From positions 186,001 through 250,000 of the forward strand of contig NZ_OCNE01000001.1 of NCBI RefSeq assembly GCF_900230195.1: a DNA stretch of 64,000 bases, written 5' to 3'. This document shows positions 1 through 8,275 of the stretch, piece after piece. The notes below the pieces were generated by a model that did not search any database, was not told the DNA's origin, and saw nothing but the letters and a program-made list of their open reading frames with translations. Positions within the stretch are counted from its first letter, which is position 1. Each line of letters starts with the position of its first letter. Source of the stretch: Streptomyces zhaozhouensis. Its GTDB lineage: Bacteria; Actinomycetota; Actinomycetes; Streptomycetales; Streptomycetaceae. Made by a program: the position numbers and the translations under genes.

Positions 1-550
1 CGGTCGCCTCCGCGTCGATCAACGGCCGCAGCGGCTCGGGGACATGGGGCGCGGTGCCGATGCCGACCGCCAGGCTCCGCGCGTGCACCCGGGCGACCGC
101 GGGACTGTTGCCCCCGGCCGCCAGCGGGGTGAGGTCCACGTCGAAGACCTGGTGCTCCGCGTTCCACTTGACGGTGTCCACCCGGTGGTGGAAGTGGAGC
201 GAGGACAACTGCTCGCTGACCCAGCGGCAGTAGTCGTCGTACTCCGCGCGCGGGCAGTGGAAGCGCTCGGAGAGGTAGAAGGGGAAGAGCCGCCCCTGGT
301 GGCGCAGGTAGTTGAGGAACGACCAGGGGTTGGTCGGGTCGGCGAGCGTCACCAGGTCGGCGAGGAAGGGCACCTGGAGCGTGGTGCCCTCGATCAGCAT
401 CCCGGGGTGCCAGCGGAACTCGGGGCGCTGCTCGTACCACGCGGTGCGCAGGTCGGGTTGGTCGTCGGCGAGCGCGGCCAGGGCGAGGTTGGCGGGTCCG
501 ATGCCCACCCCCACGAGGTCGAGGGGGTATCGGGGGTCAGCGGCGGTCAT
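1..550 (-). CDS. desB: Lysine/ornithine N-monooxygenase, siderophore biosynthesis (3' part beyond window)
   Basis: Flavin- and NADPH-dependent N-hydroxylase of the IucD/PvdA/SidA family, which hydroxylates a diamine or its parent amino acid to start hydroxamate siderophore assembly. Only the N-terminal ~183 residues are here. Translation from the ATG at 550 gives an FAD-binding start (DLVGVGIGPANLALAAL), then WHPGMLIEGTTLQVPFLADL and the DPTNPWSFLNYL stretch typical of the family. The start overlaps the end of the decarboxylase gene by 14 bp, so the two are translationally coupled in one operon. Pairing with a DesA-like decarboxylase suggests the DesAB logic of desferrioxamine-type pathways. 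The acyltransferase and synthetase that would prove the product lie outside the window, so the desB name is inference. Confidence 0.85.
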   Translation of the reverse strand, partial: MTAADPRYPLDLVGVGIGPANLALAALADDQPDLRTAWYEQRPEFRWHPGMLIEGTTLQVPFLADLVTLADPTNPWSFLNYLRHQGRLFPFYLSERFHCPRAEYDDYCRWVSEQLSSLHFHHRVDTVKWNAEHQVFDVDLTPLAAGGNSPAVARVHARSLAVGIGTAPHVPEPLRPLIDAEAT

Positions 551-2036
551 CCGGCGGCTTCCTTTGGTCAGGGAGGGAGAGGGGGAGGGAGCGTGGGGCG
601 GGGCGGGCGGGAGCGACCGGCTCGGCGGCCCGCTCCAGCACGAGCTTGAGCAGCGCGGTCAGATCGCTCTCCTGCACCCGGGGGTTGAGCAGCGTGGCCT
701 TCAGCCAGAGCGTGCGCCGGCCTGCGGCGTCCGGGGCCCAGGCGCGCCCCAGCACGGTGCTGCCGTCCGCGAGCAGCCGGCGGCGGATCGCGGCGACGCC
801 GTCGTCGTCGGCCCCGGCGGGGCGGAAGAGCACGGTGCTGAGCGCGGGCGGCGCCTGCAACGTCAACTTCGGCTCCTCGGCGATCCGTCGGGCCAGCAGC
901 CGGGCGGCGGCCAGCACGTCGTCCACCAGCCCCGCGAGTCCCGAGCGCCCGAGGGCGCGCAGGGTGACCGCGATCTTGAGGATGTCGGCGCGGCGCGTCG
1001 TGCGCAGCGAACGCCCCAGCAGATCGGGGAGCCCGGCCTCGGTGTCGTCGTCGGCGTTGAGGTAGTCGGCCCGGTGGGTCAGGGGTAACAGGGCGCCCCG
1101 GTCGGGCACGGTGAGCAGGCCGGCGGCGATCGGCTGCCAGCCCAGCTTGTGCAGGTCGAGGGTGACGCTGTCGGCGCGCTCGACGCCGGCGAGCAGCCCC
1201 CGGTGGCGCGGGCTGAACAGCAACGGACCGCCGTACGCCGCGTCCACGTGCAGGCCGGCCGGGCGGTCGCGGCGCGCGTCGGCCACCACGTCGGCCAGCG
1301 CGGGCAGCGGGTCGACGGCGCCGCTGTCGGTGGTGCCCGCGGTGGCCACCACCAGCACGGGCTCCCCCGGCGGCAGTCCTTCGACGGCGGCCCGCACGGC
1401 CGCCGGGTCGAGCACCCCGCGCGGGGTGGGCAGGGTGAGCGGCGGGGCCAACCCCAGCAGCCAGGCGGCGCGCCGGGTGCTGTGGTGCGCGTTCTCCCCG
1501 CAGACCACGCGCGGCGGGGCCGGGTGGCGCTCGCGGGAGAGCAGCACCCCCAGCATGTTGGACTCGGTGCCGCCGGTGGTGACCAGCGCGTCCGGGGCGG
1601 GCGCCGACGGGTGGACCAGCGCGGCCAGTTCGGCGGTGACCCGGGCTTCGAGCGCGGAGGCGGCGGGCGCCTGGTCCCATGAGTCGAGCGAGGGATTGAG
1701 CGCGCTGGCGGCCAGGTCGGCGGCGGCGGCGACGGCCAGCGGCGGGGTGTGGAGGTGGGCGACGCAGTGCGGGTCGGCCGGGTCGGCCGCGCCGCGCGCC
1801 AGCGCGTGCACCAGGGCGCCCAACGCCTCGTGCGCGCCGGTGCCCCGCTCCGGGAGGACGGTGCCCCCGACATGCGCCTCCGGCGCGTCGGGGCCGCCGG
1901 CCGGCAGCGGCCCGCACCGCTCGGCGGCGCCGTCGGCGAGCGCCGTCAGCACCGTCTCCAGCAGCGGTCGCAACGCGGCGGGCCCCGCGCAGCCGCCGGC
2001 GAGCAGCGTCGGGTCGAGCGGGGTGGGGGCAGACAT
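537..2036 (-). CDS. desA: PLP-dependent amino acid decarboxylase, DesA-like (siderophore diamine supply)
   Basis: Group II PLP decarboxylase, 499 residues, probably making cadaverine or another diamine for hydroxamate siderophore synthesis. Visible family features are NPSLDSWDQAPAASALE, the TTGGTESN phosphate-binding segment, HVDAAYGG with the PLP-pairing Asp, and LDLHKLGWQPIAAG with the Schiff-base Lys. ATG 2036 (MSAPTPLDP) was preferred to an upstream in-frame start because GGAGAG lies about 10 bases before it. Codon 317 is TTA (bases 1086-1088), the rare leucine codon read by bldA tRNA. The 3' end overlaps the monooxygenase gene. Substrate (lysine, ornithine or diaminobutyrate) cannot be read from sequence alone. 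Confidence 0.88.
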   Translation of the reverse strand: MSAPTPLDPTLLAGGCAGPAALRPLLETVLTALADGAAERCGPLPAGGPDAPEAHVGGTVLPERGTGAHEALGALVHALARGAADPADPHCVAHLHTPPLAVAAAADLAASALNPSLDSWDQAPAASALEARVTAELAALVHPSAPAPDALVTTGGTESNMLGVLLSRERHPAPPRVVCGENAHHSTRRAAWLLGLAPPLTLPTPRGVLDPAAVRAAVEGLPPGEPVLVVATAGTTDSGAVDPLPALADVVADARRDRPAGLHVDAAYGGPLLFSPRHRGLLAGVERADSVTLDLHKLGWQPIAAGLLTVPDRGALLPLTHRADYLNADDDTEAGLPDLLGRSLRTTRRADILKIAVTLRALGRSGLAGLVDDVLAAARLLARRIAEEPKLTLQAPPALSTVLFRPAGADDDGVAAIRRRLLADGSTVLGRAWAPDAAGRRTLWLKATLLNPRVQESDLTALLKLVLERAAEPVAPARPAPRSLPLSLPDQRKPPDDRR

Positions 2037-2142
2037 GAGGCGGGCTCTCCAACGACGACGGAGCGTGATCGGGCGGACAGCCAAACGCTATGTGCTACTT
2101 CGTTCCCCACCCGTCACTTCGCCGCGCTTTCCCCCTATAGAG

Positions 2143-2191
2143 CGAAGCGTTTCGGCGCACCACCCCGCCAGGTGGTAAGGGATGCCTTACC
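2143..2191. promoter_or_regulatory. Candidate operator region upstream of the desAB-like operon
   Basis: Two palindromes lie 107-155 bases upstream of the decarboxylase ATG. GGTAAGG-GATG-CCTTACC (2174-2191) is a perfect 7-bp inverted repeat; CGAAGCGTTTCG (2143-2154) is a LacI-like dyad. On the minus strand a TATAGG hexamer (2134-2139) follows. An iron-dependent DmdR/IdeR box would be expected before a siderophore operon, but the arm spacing here does not match the 19-bp iron box, so the regulator is unknown. Confidence 0.35.
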
Positions 2192-2225
2192 GGGACCCGG
2201 CCCGCCGTCGGCGCGCCGGGTCCCG
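2191..2225 (-). terminator. Hairpin terminator after aminopeptidase N
   Basis: Perfect 11-bp stem, CGGGACCCGGC (2191-2201) with GCCGGGTCCCG (2215-2225), 13-base loop, just 12 bases past the pepN stop. There is no clear U-run, as is common in Streptomyces. Confidence 0.65.
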
Positions 2226-2237
2226 TCACTCTCCGCG

Positions 2238-4742
2238 TCAGACCGTCGCGCGGACGCGCAACGCCCTCGCGAGGTCGTCGAGTTCGTCGGCGAGCGCCCT
2301 GCGCAGCGCCGGCGTCGGCGCCCCGGAGGCCAGGCACTCCTCGCCGAGCGCGAGCGTGGCGGCGTCCGTGAACGGGTGCGGGAAGCAGGCGCGCCCCGCG
2401 GCGACCGCCAGCGCGTGGCCCCGGCGTTGGGCGAGCGCGGCGGCCGCCGGGAAGTAGCGCGGGACGTAACCGGCCAGCAGCTCGCGCTGTTCCGCGTGCC
2501 AGAAGCCCTCGGCGGTGGCCGAGAACAGGTAGTTGGACAGCCGGTCCTCGCCGTCGAACATGTCCGCCCAGGCGGCCTCCTTGGCCGCCGCGTCCGGCAG
2601 CGCGGCGCGGCAGCGCGCGGCGCCCTTCTCGCCGGTGGCGCCGGGGTCGGCGGCGGCCTCGGCGTCGATCGTGGCGCGGTCGGTGGCGCCCAGCACCGCC
2701 AGCCGGTGCAGCAGCCGCCAGCGGAGGTCCTGGTCCAACTCGGGCCCGCCGGGCAGCGCGCCGGCACGCCACCACGCCAGCAGGCCGTCCGGCGCGTCGG
2801 CCGCGTCGATCGCGGCGCGCGCCGCGATCAGCAGCCGCGTCGGGTCGCCGCCGCCCCCGGCGCGCAGCCGGTCGGTGATCTCCCGCACCAGCCCGAGCGC
2901 CTCGGCGCGGCGGTCGTCCGGCAGGTAGCGCCCGGCCAGCGCGCCGCCGGCGAAGCCGAGCACGCCGCTGACGATCACGTGGGCGCTCTCCGACGGCAGG
3001 TGGCGGCGGGCCGCCTCCAGGTAGTCGAACGGGGCCAGTTCGCCGTCCCTGACCATGTCGCGCGCGGCCGTCCAGACCACGGTGCGGCTGAGCGGGTCCG
3101 GCAGGCTGGAGAGGGTGCGCAGCGCGGTAGCCCAGGAGCGCTCGTCGAGGCGGACCTTGGCGTAGCTGAGGTCCCCGTCGTTGACGATGAGCAGGTCGGG
3201 GCGGCCGCCGGGGAAGGCGTGCTCGGTGGTGGCGTCGGCCGCCTCCAGCTCCACGTCGTACTGGGCGCGCGGCAGCACCCGTTCCGGCCGGGTCGGGTCG
3301 ATGTCGTAGGCGCCGAGGCGCAGCCGGTGCGGGCGCCCGCCGTGGTGCGACAGTTGGAGCCGCCAGGTGTCGTCGCCGCCCTCGCCGGTGCGCGGCGCCA
3401 GGGTGTCGGGGCCCGAGGTGCGCAGCCAGGCGTCGGCCCAGGCGTGCACGGGACGGTCGGAGGCGCGGGCCATCGCGTCGATGAAGTCGGCGAGCGTCGC
3501 GTTGCCGAAGCGGTGGCGGGCGAAGTGGTCGTTGATCCCGGCGAGGAACGTCTCCTCGCCGAGCCACGCGACGAGTTGGCGCAGCGCCGAGGCGCCCTTG
3601 GCGTAGGAGATGCCGTCGAAGTTGAGCCAGGCGGACGCGGTGTCCGGCACGGCCTCGGGGGCGGGCGCGACCGGGTGGGTGGAGGGCCGCTGGTCCGCGT
3701 CGTAGCCCCAGGACTTGCGGACGACGGCGAACTCGGTCCACGGCGTGTGGTCGGTCGCGTCGTGGAGCACCTGGTAGCCGAGGTACTCGGCGAACGACTC
3801 GTTCAGCCACACGTCGTCCCACCAGCGCAGCGTCACCAGGTCGCCGAACCACATGTGGGCCATCTCGTGCGCGACGACGACACCGCGCACCTCCCGCTCG
3901 GTCTCCGTGACGGCCGACTGGAAGACGTAGCTGTCGCGGAAGGTGACCAGCCCCGGGTTCTCCATCGCGCCGGCGTTGAACTCGGGGACGAACGCCTGGT
4001 CGTAGGAGTCGAACGCGTAGGGCTCGTCGAAGATCTCGTGGAAGCGGTCGAAGCAGCGCCGGGTGAGGTCGAACAGCTCCTCGGCGTCCCTGTCCAGGTG
4101 GGCGGCGAGCGAACGGCGCGTGTGCAGGCCGAAGGGCAGCCCGGCGTGCTCGGTGGTCACCGAGTGGTAGGGGCCGGCGACCACGGCGAGGAGATAGGTG
4201 GAGATCGGCGGGGTCGGCGCGACGTGCCACCGTCCCGGCCGGTCGGCCTCCCGGATGGCGCGGCCGTTGCCGAGGACGGTCCACTCCTCGGGGGCGGTGA
4301 CGGCGACCTCGAAGACCGCCTTGAGGTCCGGCTGGTCGAAGGCGGCGAAGACCTTGGGCGCCTCCGTCATGCAGCACATGGTGTAGAGGTAGGTCAGCCC
4401 GTCGGCCGGATCGGTGAACCGGTGCATCCCCTCACCGGTCCGCGAGTAGGGCATCTCGGCCACCACGGTCAACTCGTGCGCGCCCTCGGCCAGTCCGGTC
4501 AGCGGCAGCCGGCCGTCGGCCAGGCTGCCCGGGTCCAGCTCCCGGCCGTCGAGAAGCGCCGAGCGCAGGGTGGTGGGGCGCAGCTCCACGAAGGTGTCGC
4601 CGGCCTCGCGGACGGTGAACGCGACGGTGGTGGTCGAGCCGAAGACGGTGTCGCCCCGGGTGAGGTCGAGGTCCAGGGTGTAGCGCTCGACGGTGAGCTG
4701 CCGGGCGCGGGCTTCCGCTTCGAGACGGGTCAGTGTTGCCAT
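2238..4742 (-). CDS. pepN: Aminopeptidase N (M1 zinc metallopeptidase)
   Basis: Cytoplasmic M1 aminopeptidase of about 834 residues, close to the usual length for actinobacterial PepN. It removes N-terminal residues from peptides. Key signatures are the exopeptidase motif GAMEN, the zinc site HEMAHMWFGD (HExxH) with the third ligand Glu in NESFAEYLG about 18 residues later, and the ERAP1-like C-terminal helical domain (DLSYAKVRLDERSW onward). The start chosen is ATG 4742 (MATLTRLEAEARARQL), which aligns with the start of PepN homologues; an in-frame start six codons upstream adds nothing conserved. Monocistronic, followed by a strong hairpin. Confidence 0.93.
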   Translation of the reverse strand: MATLTRLEAEARARQLTVERYTLDLDLTRGDTVFGSTTTVAFTVREAGDTFVELRPTTLRSALLDGRELDPGSLADGRLPLTGLAEGAHELTVVAEMPYSRTGEGMHRFTDPADGLTYLYTMCCMTEAPKVFAAFDQPDLKAVFEVAVTAPEEWTVLGNGRAIREADRPGRWHVAPTPPISTYLLAVVAGPYHSVTTEHAGLPFGLHTRRSLAAHLDRDAEELFDLTRRCFDRFHEIFDEPYAFDSYDQAFVPEFNAGAMENPGLVTFRDSYVFQSAVTETEREVRGVVVAHEMAHMWFGDLVTLRWWDDVWLNESFAEYLGYQVLHDATDHTPWTEFAVVRKSWGYDADQRPSTHPVAPAPEAVPDTASAWLNFDGISYAKGASALRQLVAWLGEETFLAGINDHFARHRFGNATLADFIDAMARASDRPVHAWADAWLRTSGPDTLAPRTGEGGDDTWRLQLSHHGGRPHRLRLGAYDIDPTRPERVLPRAQYDVELEAADATTEHAFPGGRPDLLIVNDGDLSYAKVRLDERSWATALRTLSSLPDPLSRTVVWTAARDMVRDGELAPFDYLEAARRHLPSESAHVIVSGVLGFAGGALAGRYLPDDRRAEALGLVREITDRLRAGGGGDPTRLLIAARAAIDAADAPDGLLAWWRAGALPGGPELDQDLRWRLLHRLAVLGATDRATIDAEAAADPGATGEKGAARCRAALPDAAAKEAAWADMFDGEDRLSNYLFSATAEGFWHAEQRELLAGYVPRYFPAAAALAQRRGHALAVAAGRACFPHPFTDAATLALGEECLASGAPTPALRRALADELDDLARALRVRATV

Positions 4743-4869
4743 GGCGCCATGCTGCCCCACGGCGCGCCGGCGGGCCCAGCGGGTTGTCGGCGTCGAGCGG
4801 GACGTCGGCGCCGAACTCCCCCCGCCGCAGGGCTCGTTGGGCTCGGAGCGGTGCCCCGGGCGCGGGGAG

Positions 4870-4891
4870 TGTCAGTGCCCTGGGCTACTGT
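4870..4891 (+). promoter_or_regulatory. DNA-damage type promoter (RecA-NDp/PafBC motif) before the SLOG-like gene
   Basis: TGTCAGTG (4870-4877), exactly 8 bases, then TACTGT (4886-4891). This fits the actinobacterial PafBC-dependent RecA-NDp consensus TGTCRGTG-N8-TAnnnT. The gene start is 115 bases downstream, leaving a leader of roughly 110 bases. Confidence 0.6.
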
Positions 4892-5006
4892 TCCGCGCAC
4901 CGTGGGAACACCGGGGGGACACCGTCCAGGAAGCCGGACGCCGGGGTCGTGCCGCGCCGGGGGGCGCGGGGCCCGGGGCGGCCGGTTCAGCAGGTGAGGG
5001 AGTCAG

Positions 5007-5480
5007 ATGCGCATAGGGATAACCGGCCACCGTGGGCTGTCGGACGCTGTCGCCGTCCAGGTGCGCGAGGGGCTCGCGGCCGAGGTGGCGCGCGCCGCGC
5101 CCGGGTCGCTGGTGGGCGTCTCGTGCGTCGCCGACGGGCCGGACAGCTGGTTCGCGCGGGCGGTGCTGGACGCCGGCGGCCGCCTTGAGGTGGTGCTGCC
5201 GGCCGACGACTACCGGCAGCGGCTCCCGGAGTGGCACCACGCGGAGTACGACGCCCTGCTGGCCGCCGCCGGCACGGTCCACCGCACGGAGCTGGCGGTC
5301 GCGGACGAGCGGGCGTTCATGACGGCGAGCGAGGTGATGATCGGGCAGGTGGACCGGCTGTTGGCGGTCTGGGACGGCGAGCCGGCCCGGGGCTTCGGCG
5401 GCGCGGCGGACGTGGTCGCCTACGCGCAGCGGGTCCACCTGCCCGTGCGGGTCCTCTGGCCGGAGGGCGCCGTGCGGTGA
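5007..5480 (+). CDS. Small SLOG/Rossmann-like protein of unknown function
   Basis: 157 residues. It opens with MRIGITGHRGL, a beta-strand/glycine loop like those of SLOG (LOG/DprA-like) nucleotide-binding folds, followed by alternating predicted strands and helices (VGVSCVADGPDSWFARAVLDAG, LEVVLPADDY, VDRLLAVWDGEPARGFGGAADVVAYAQ). The DGEPARGFGGAADV loop looks like the second ligand-binding loop of the fold. No enzyme activity can be assigned; SLOG proteins bind nucleotides or their derivatives and often act in stress or defence. GAGGGAG about 12-18 bases upstream is the nearest ribosome-binding candidate. The upstream DNA-damage type promoter is the main functional clue. It stands alone, convergent with the chorismate mutase gene. 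Confidence 0.75.
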   Translation: MRIGITGHRGLSDAVAVQVREGLAAEVARAAPGSLVGVSCVADGPDSWFARAVLDAGGRLEVVLPADDYRQRLPEWHHAEYDALLAAAGTVHRTELAVADERAFMTASEVMIGQVDRLLAVWDGEPARGFGGAADVVAYAQRVHLPVRVLWPEGAVR

Positions 5481-5531
5481 CGTGGCGGGCCGCCGCGCCC
5501 GTGCCCGTTCCCCTGCTCGGGCTCGGGCTCG

Positions 5532-5561
5532 TCAGCGCGGCGGGCTCCTCAGCGCGGCGGG
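5532..5561. repeat. Short direct duplication at the 3' end of the chorismate mutase gene
   Basis: TCAGCGCGGCGGG occurs at 5532-5544 and again at 5549-5561. The second copy contains the chorismate mutase stop codon, so the gene's last codons look to have been duplicated in tandem. Confidence 0.6.
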
Positions 5562-5914
5562 TCGGCGGCGTGCTCGCCCGACTGCCGTTCGCCGGCGATG
5601 GTCTCGTGGTGGCGGATCACCTCGGCGATCACGAAGTTGAGCAGCTTCTCGGCGAAGGCGGGGTCGAGCTTGGCGCTTTCCGCCAGTTCGCGCAGCCGCG
5701 CGATCTGCCGCGCCTCGCGGGCGGGATCGGCGGCGGGGAGGTCGTGGTCGGCCTTGAGACGGCCGACCCGCTGGGTGCACTTGAAGCGCTCGGCGAGCAT
5801 GTGCACCACGGCCGCGTCGATGTTGTCGATGCTGTCGCGCAACGCCGCCAGCTCGGCGCGCACGCTCTCGTCCAGACCGGCGGGCGCCCCTGGCCCGTCG
5901 CTGCTCTTCTCCAT
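5549..5914 (-). CDS. Chorismate mutase (AroQ class)
   Basis: About 121 residues; converts chorismate to prephenate for Phe/Tyr synthesis. The all-helical AroQ pattern is clear: ELAALRDSIDNIDAAVVHMLAERFKCTQRVGRLK (helix 1 with catalytic Arg and Lys positions), REARQIARLRELAESAKLDPAFAEKLLNFVIAEVIRHHE (helices 2-3). ATG 5914 has GGGTGG six bases upstream; a GTG at 5923 is an alternative. No signal peptide, so a cytoplasmic enzyme. It is divergent from the kinase gene at 6099. Confidence 0.85.
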   Translation of the reverse strand: MEKSSDGPGAPAGLDESVRAELAALRDSIDNIDAAVVHMLAERFKCTQRVGRLKADHDLPAADPAREARQIARLRELAESAKLDPAFAEKLLNFVIAEVIRHHETIAGERQSGEHAADPPR

Positions 5915-6098
5915 GGTCACCACCCTATGCGGGAGCGTCGCGCGGCCGGGAGGCGGCCGCCCGTGCTCCCGGGCCCGCCGGGCGCGGGGCCACGGCGCGG
6001 AACAACTCCCCGTGCCTTCGCACCCGTTAAGCGCGACGGCCTAGGATGTGGGGGCCCGAGACGGCCCCATCAGCGATCGACGACCCCGAGGCGGAGCG

Positions 6099-8219
6099 AT
6101 GAGACCACTGACCTCCGACGATCCGGCGTCCGTCGGGCCCTACCGGCTGCTGGGGCGGCTCGGCGCCGGCGGAATGGGCGAGGTCTTCCTGGGGCGCGGG
6201 CCCGGGGGAAGGTTGACGGCCGTGAAGCTGATCCACGCCTCGCTGGCCGCCGACCCCGAGTTCCGGCGCCGTTTCCGTCGCGAGGTCGACGCCGCCCGGC
6301 GGGTGAGCGCCGAGTGGACCGCCCCCGTGCTGGAGAGCGACACGGAGTCCCCGGTGCCCTGGGTCGCGACCGGGTACCTGCCGGGTCCCTCGCTGCACCA
6401 GGTGGTCGACGACCGTTTCGGCCCGCTCCCCGAGGAGACGGTCTGGTCGCTGGCGCACGGCCTGGCCAGGGCGCTCACCGACATCCACGCGGCCGGCCTG
6501 GTGCACCGCGACCTCAAGCCGTCGAACGTGCTGGTCACGTTGGACGGCCCGCGGGTCATCGACTTCGGCATCGCCAGGGCGGCGGACGCCAGCATGGTGA
6601 CGCGGACCGGTTCGCTGGTCGGGTCCCCCGGCTACATGCCGCCCGAGCAGATCCGCGACGAGGCGCTCTCGGGCGCGGCCGACGTGTTCGCGCTCGGCGC
6701 CGTGCTGGGCTTCGCCGCCACGGGCGAGGCGCCGTTCTCGGGCGGGCGGGCGCCGGTGCACACCGTGCTCTACCGCGTGGTCCACGAGGAGCCCGCGCTC
6801 GGCCCCGAGGACGGCCCGTTGGCCGGCGCCCTGCGGGAGTTGGTCGCCCGCTGCCTGGCCAAGGACCCGGCGGAGCGGCCCTCGGTGGCCGAGGTCGTCG
6901 AGGCGACGGCCGGGCGGGGCCGGGCGGCCGTGGACGCGGAGAGCGGGCTGTGGCTGCCGGCCACGCTGACCTCCCTGCTGGGCCGCGAGGCGGCGGGGTT
7001 GCTCGCGCTGGACGGTCCCTCGACCACCCGGGTCGACCCGGCGCCCGCGACGCCGCCCCCGCCCGCCGGTCCGCCGGCGGGCCCCCCGGAGCTCCGCCCC
7101 GCGCCGCCGCCCGACGCGCCCGACGCACCCGACGCACCCGACGCACCCACGGTGACGGCGTTCGGCGGCTCGCCGCCCGCCTCCGGCGGGGGACGGAGCA
7201 GGACGACGGTGATCGCGGCGACGGCCGCCGCCGTCGCCGTACTGGCCGCCACGCTGGGCTGGGCGCTCAACCGCTCCTCCGACGACGACACCACCGCCGG
7301 CGGCTCCCCCACCGAGGACCCCGCCGTCTCCGAGCCCGCGCCGGACCCGGACGGGGAGGGAGCGGGCGACGGATCGGGCGACGGGTCGGGCGGCGACGAG
7401 GACGGCGCTCACGGCGGCGCGGGCGATCCGGAGGCGCCGCTGCACCACCTGCTGCCGGCGAGCGTCCGGGAGTCGGGGGTGATCACGGTCCGCACGGGCG
7501 GGGAGTACCCGCCGTTCTTCGCACCCACGGGCGACGACGCGTACGCCGGGATCGAGCCGGACCTGGCGGCGGCGGCCGGCGAACTGCTCGGCGTGGAGTT
7601 CGAGTACCGCACGGTGCGGGGCGACGTGCTCCAGCAGATGTCGAACGAGCTCAGCGGCGGCATGGACGTCGAGGACATCGGCTGGGGCTCGTTCATGGTC
7701 GACCGGGACGCCGAGTCCGCGGTCAACATCGACTTCGTCAGCCATCTGAGGGAGGGGTGGGTGCTGGTCGTCCCCGAGGGCCGCCCCGACACGCTGGGCG
7801 AGCTGTGCGGCGCGACCTTCGCCTCCTGGCACTCCTTCTTCCTGGAGGAGCGGCTGGCCGGATGGTCCGAGGAGGCCGGCTGCGCGTCACCGCCCGACAC
7901 CTCCGGCCAGTACTACGCGGAGGAGACGCTGGACGAGGTCGCCTCCGGCGGGGCGGACGCGGCGCTCATGCTCCAGGGCACCGCGATGGCGCTGGGCGAG
8001 GAGATCGCGGAGGCCGGGCTGACGGTGGGTGAGCCGGTCGAGATGATCGAACGCGGCATCGCGGTCGGCGTGGGGCAGCCGGAGATCCGCGACGCCCTCG
8101 CCGAGGCCCTCTCGATGCTGGTCGAGGACGGGACCTACGCCGGGATCCTCGCCGACTGGGACGCGGAGGAACTGGCCGTCGAGGAGATCACCGTAGACCC
8201 CTTCGTCTACGAGGAGTGA
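6099..8219 (+). CDS. Membrane Ser/Thr protein kinase fused to an extracellular family-3 solute-binding domain
   Basis: 706 residues. Residues ~15-270 form a PknB-type kinase: glycine loop GRLGAGGMGEV, Lys43, HRD at 136-138 with DLKPSN, DFG at 155-157, and an APE-like PPEQ. A Pro/Ala linker with PDA repeats (~305-350) leads to one membrane span (~369-391, TVIAATAAAVAVLAATLGWAL), an acidic Gly/Asp/Ser spacer, then from ~455 a SBP_bac_3 domain (SGVITVRTGGEYPPF, AGIEPDLAAAAGELLGV, QYYAEETLDEVASGGADAALM, GIAVGVGQPEIRDALAEAL). The kinase is cytoplasmic and the binding domain outside, as in a ligand receptor. ATG 6099 has GAGG seven bases upstream. The ligand is unknown; the family binds amino acids and other small polar molecules. 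A TAGGAT -10-like hexamer lies at 6042-6047. Confidence 0.9.
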   Translation: MRPLTSDDPASVGPYRLLGRLGAGGMGEVFLGRGPGGRLTAVKLIHASLAADPEFRRRFRREVDAARRVSAEWTAPVLESDTESPVPWVATGYLPGPSLHQVVDDRFGPLPEETVWSLAHGLARALTDIHAAGLVHRDLKPSNVLVTLDGPRVIDFGIARAADASMVTRTGSLVGSPGYMPPEQIRDEALSGAADVFALGAVLGFAATGEAPFSGGRAPVHTVLYRVVHEEPALGPEDGPLAGALRELVARCLAKDPAERPSVAEVVEATAGRGRAAVDAESGLWLPATLTSLLGREAAGLLALDGPSTTRVDPAPATPPPPAGPPAGPPELRPAPPPDAPDAPDAPDAPTVTAFGGSPPASGGGRSRTTVIAATAAAVAVLAATLGWALNRSSDDDTTAGGSPTEDPAVSEPAPDPDGEGAGDGSGDGSGGDEDGAHGGAGDPEAPLHHLLPASVRESGVITVRTGGEYPPFFAPTGDDAYAGIEPDLAAAAGELLGVEFEYRTVRGDVLQQMSNELSGGMDVEDIGWGSFMVDRDAESAVNIDFVSHLREGWVLVVPEGRPDTLGELCGATFASWHSFFLEERLAGWSEEAGCASPPDTSGQYYAEETLDEVASGGADAALMLQGTAMALGEEIAEAGLTVGEPVEMIERGIAVGVGQPEIRDALAEALSMLVEDGTYAGILADWDAEELAVEEITVDPFVYEE
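7111..7149 (+). repeat. 9-bp tandem repeat encoding PDA units in the kinase linker
   Basis: Four near-identical copies of cgacgc(a/g)cc encode PDAPDAPDAPDAP just before the membrane span. Such repeats can change copy number and so linker length. Confidence 0.6.
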
Positions 8220-8247
8220 CGCCCCGGGGCGCGCTGTCGAGGCCGAG

Positions 8248-8269
8248 TGTCAGTGCCGCCGACTACTCT
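8248..8269 (+). promoter_or_regulatory. DNA-damage type promoter (RecA-NDp/PafBC motif) before the VOC gene
   Basis: TGTCAGTG (8248-8255), 8 bases, TACTCT (8264-8269), the same layout as at 4870-4891. The ATG is at 8276, six bases after the -10, so transcription should begin at or next to the start codon and give a leaderless mRNA. Confidence 0.65.
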
Positions 8270-8275
8270 GCCCGC

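Noticed and set aside
1749-4997. Long + strand open frame opposite the decarboxylase and pepN
   Set aside because: Same GC-driven antisense artefact; it spans two real genes on the other strand and an intergenic terminator.
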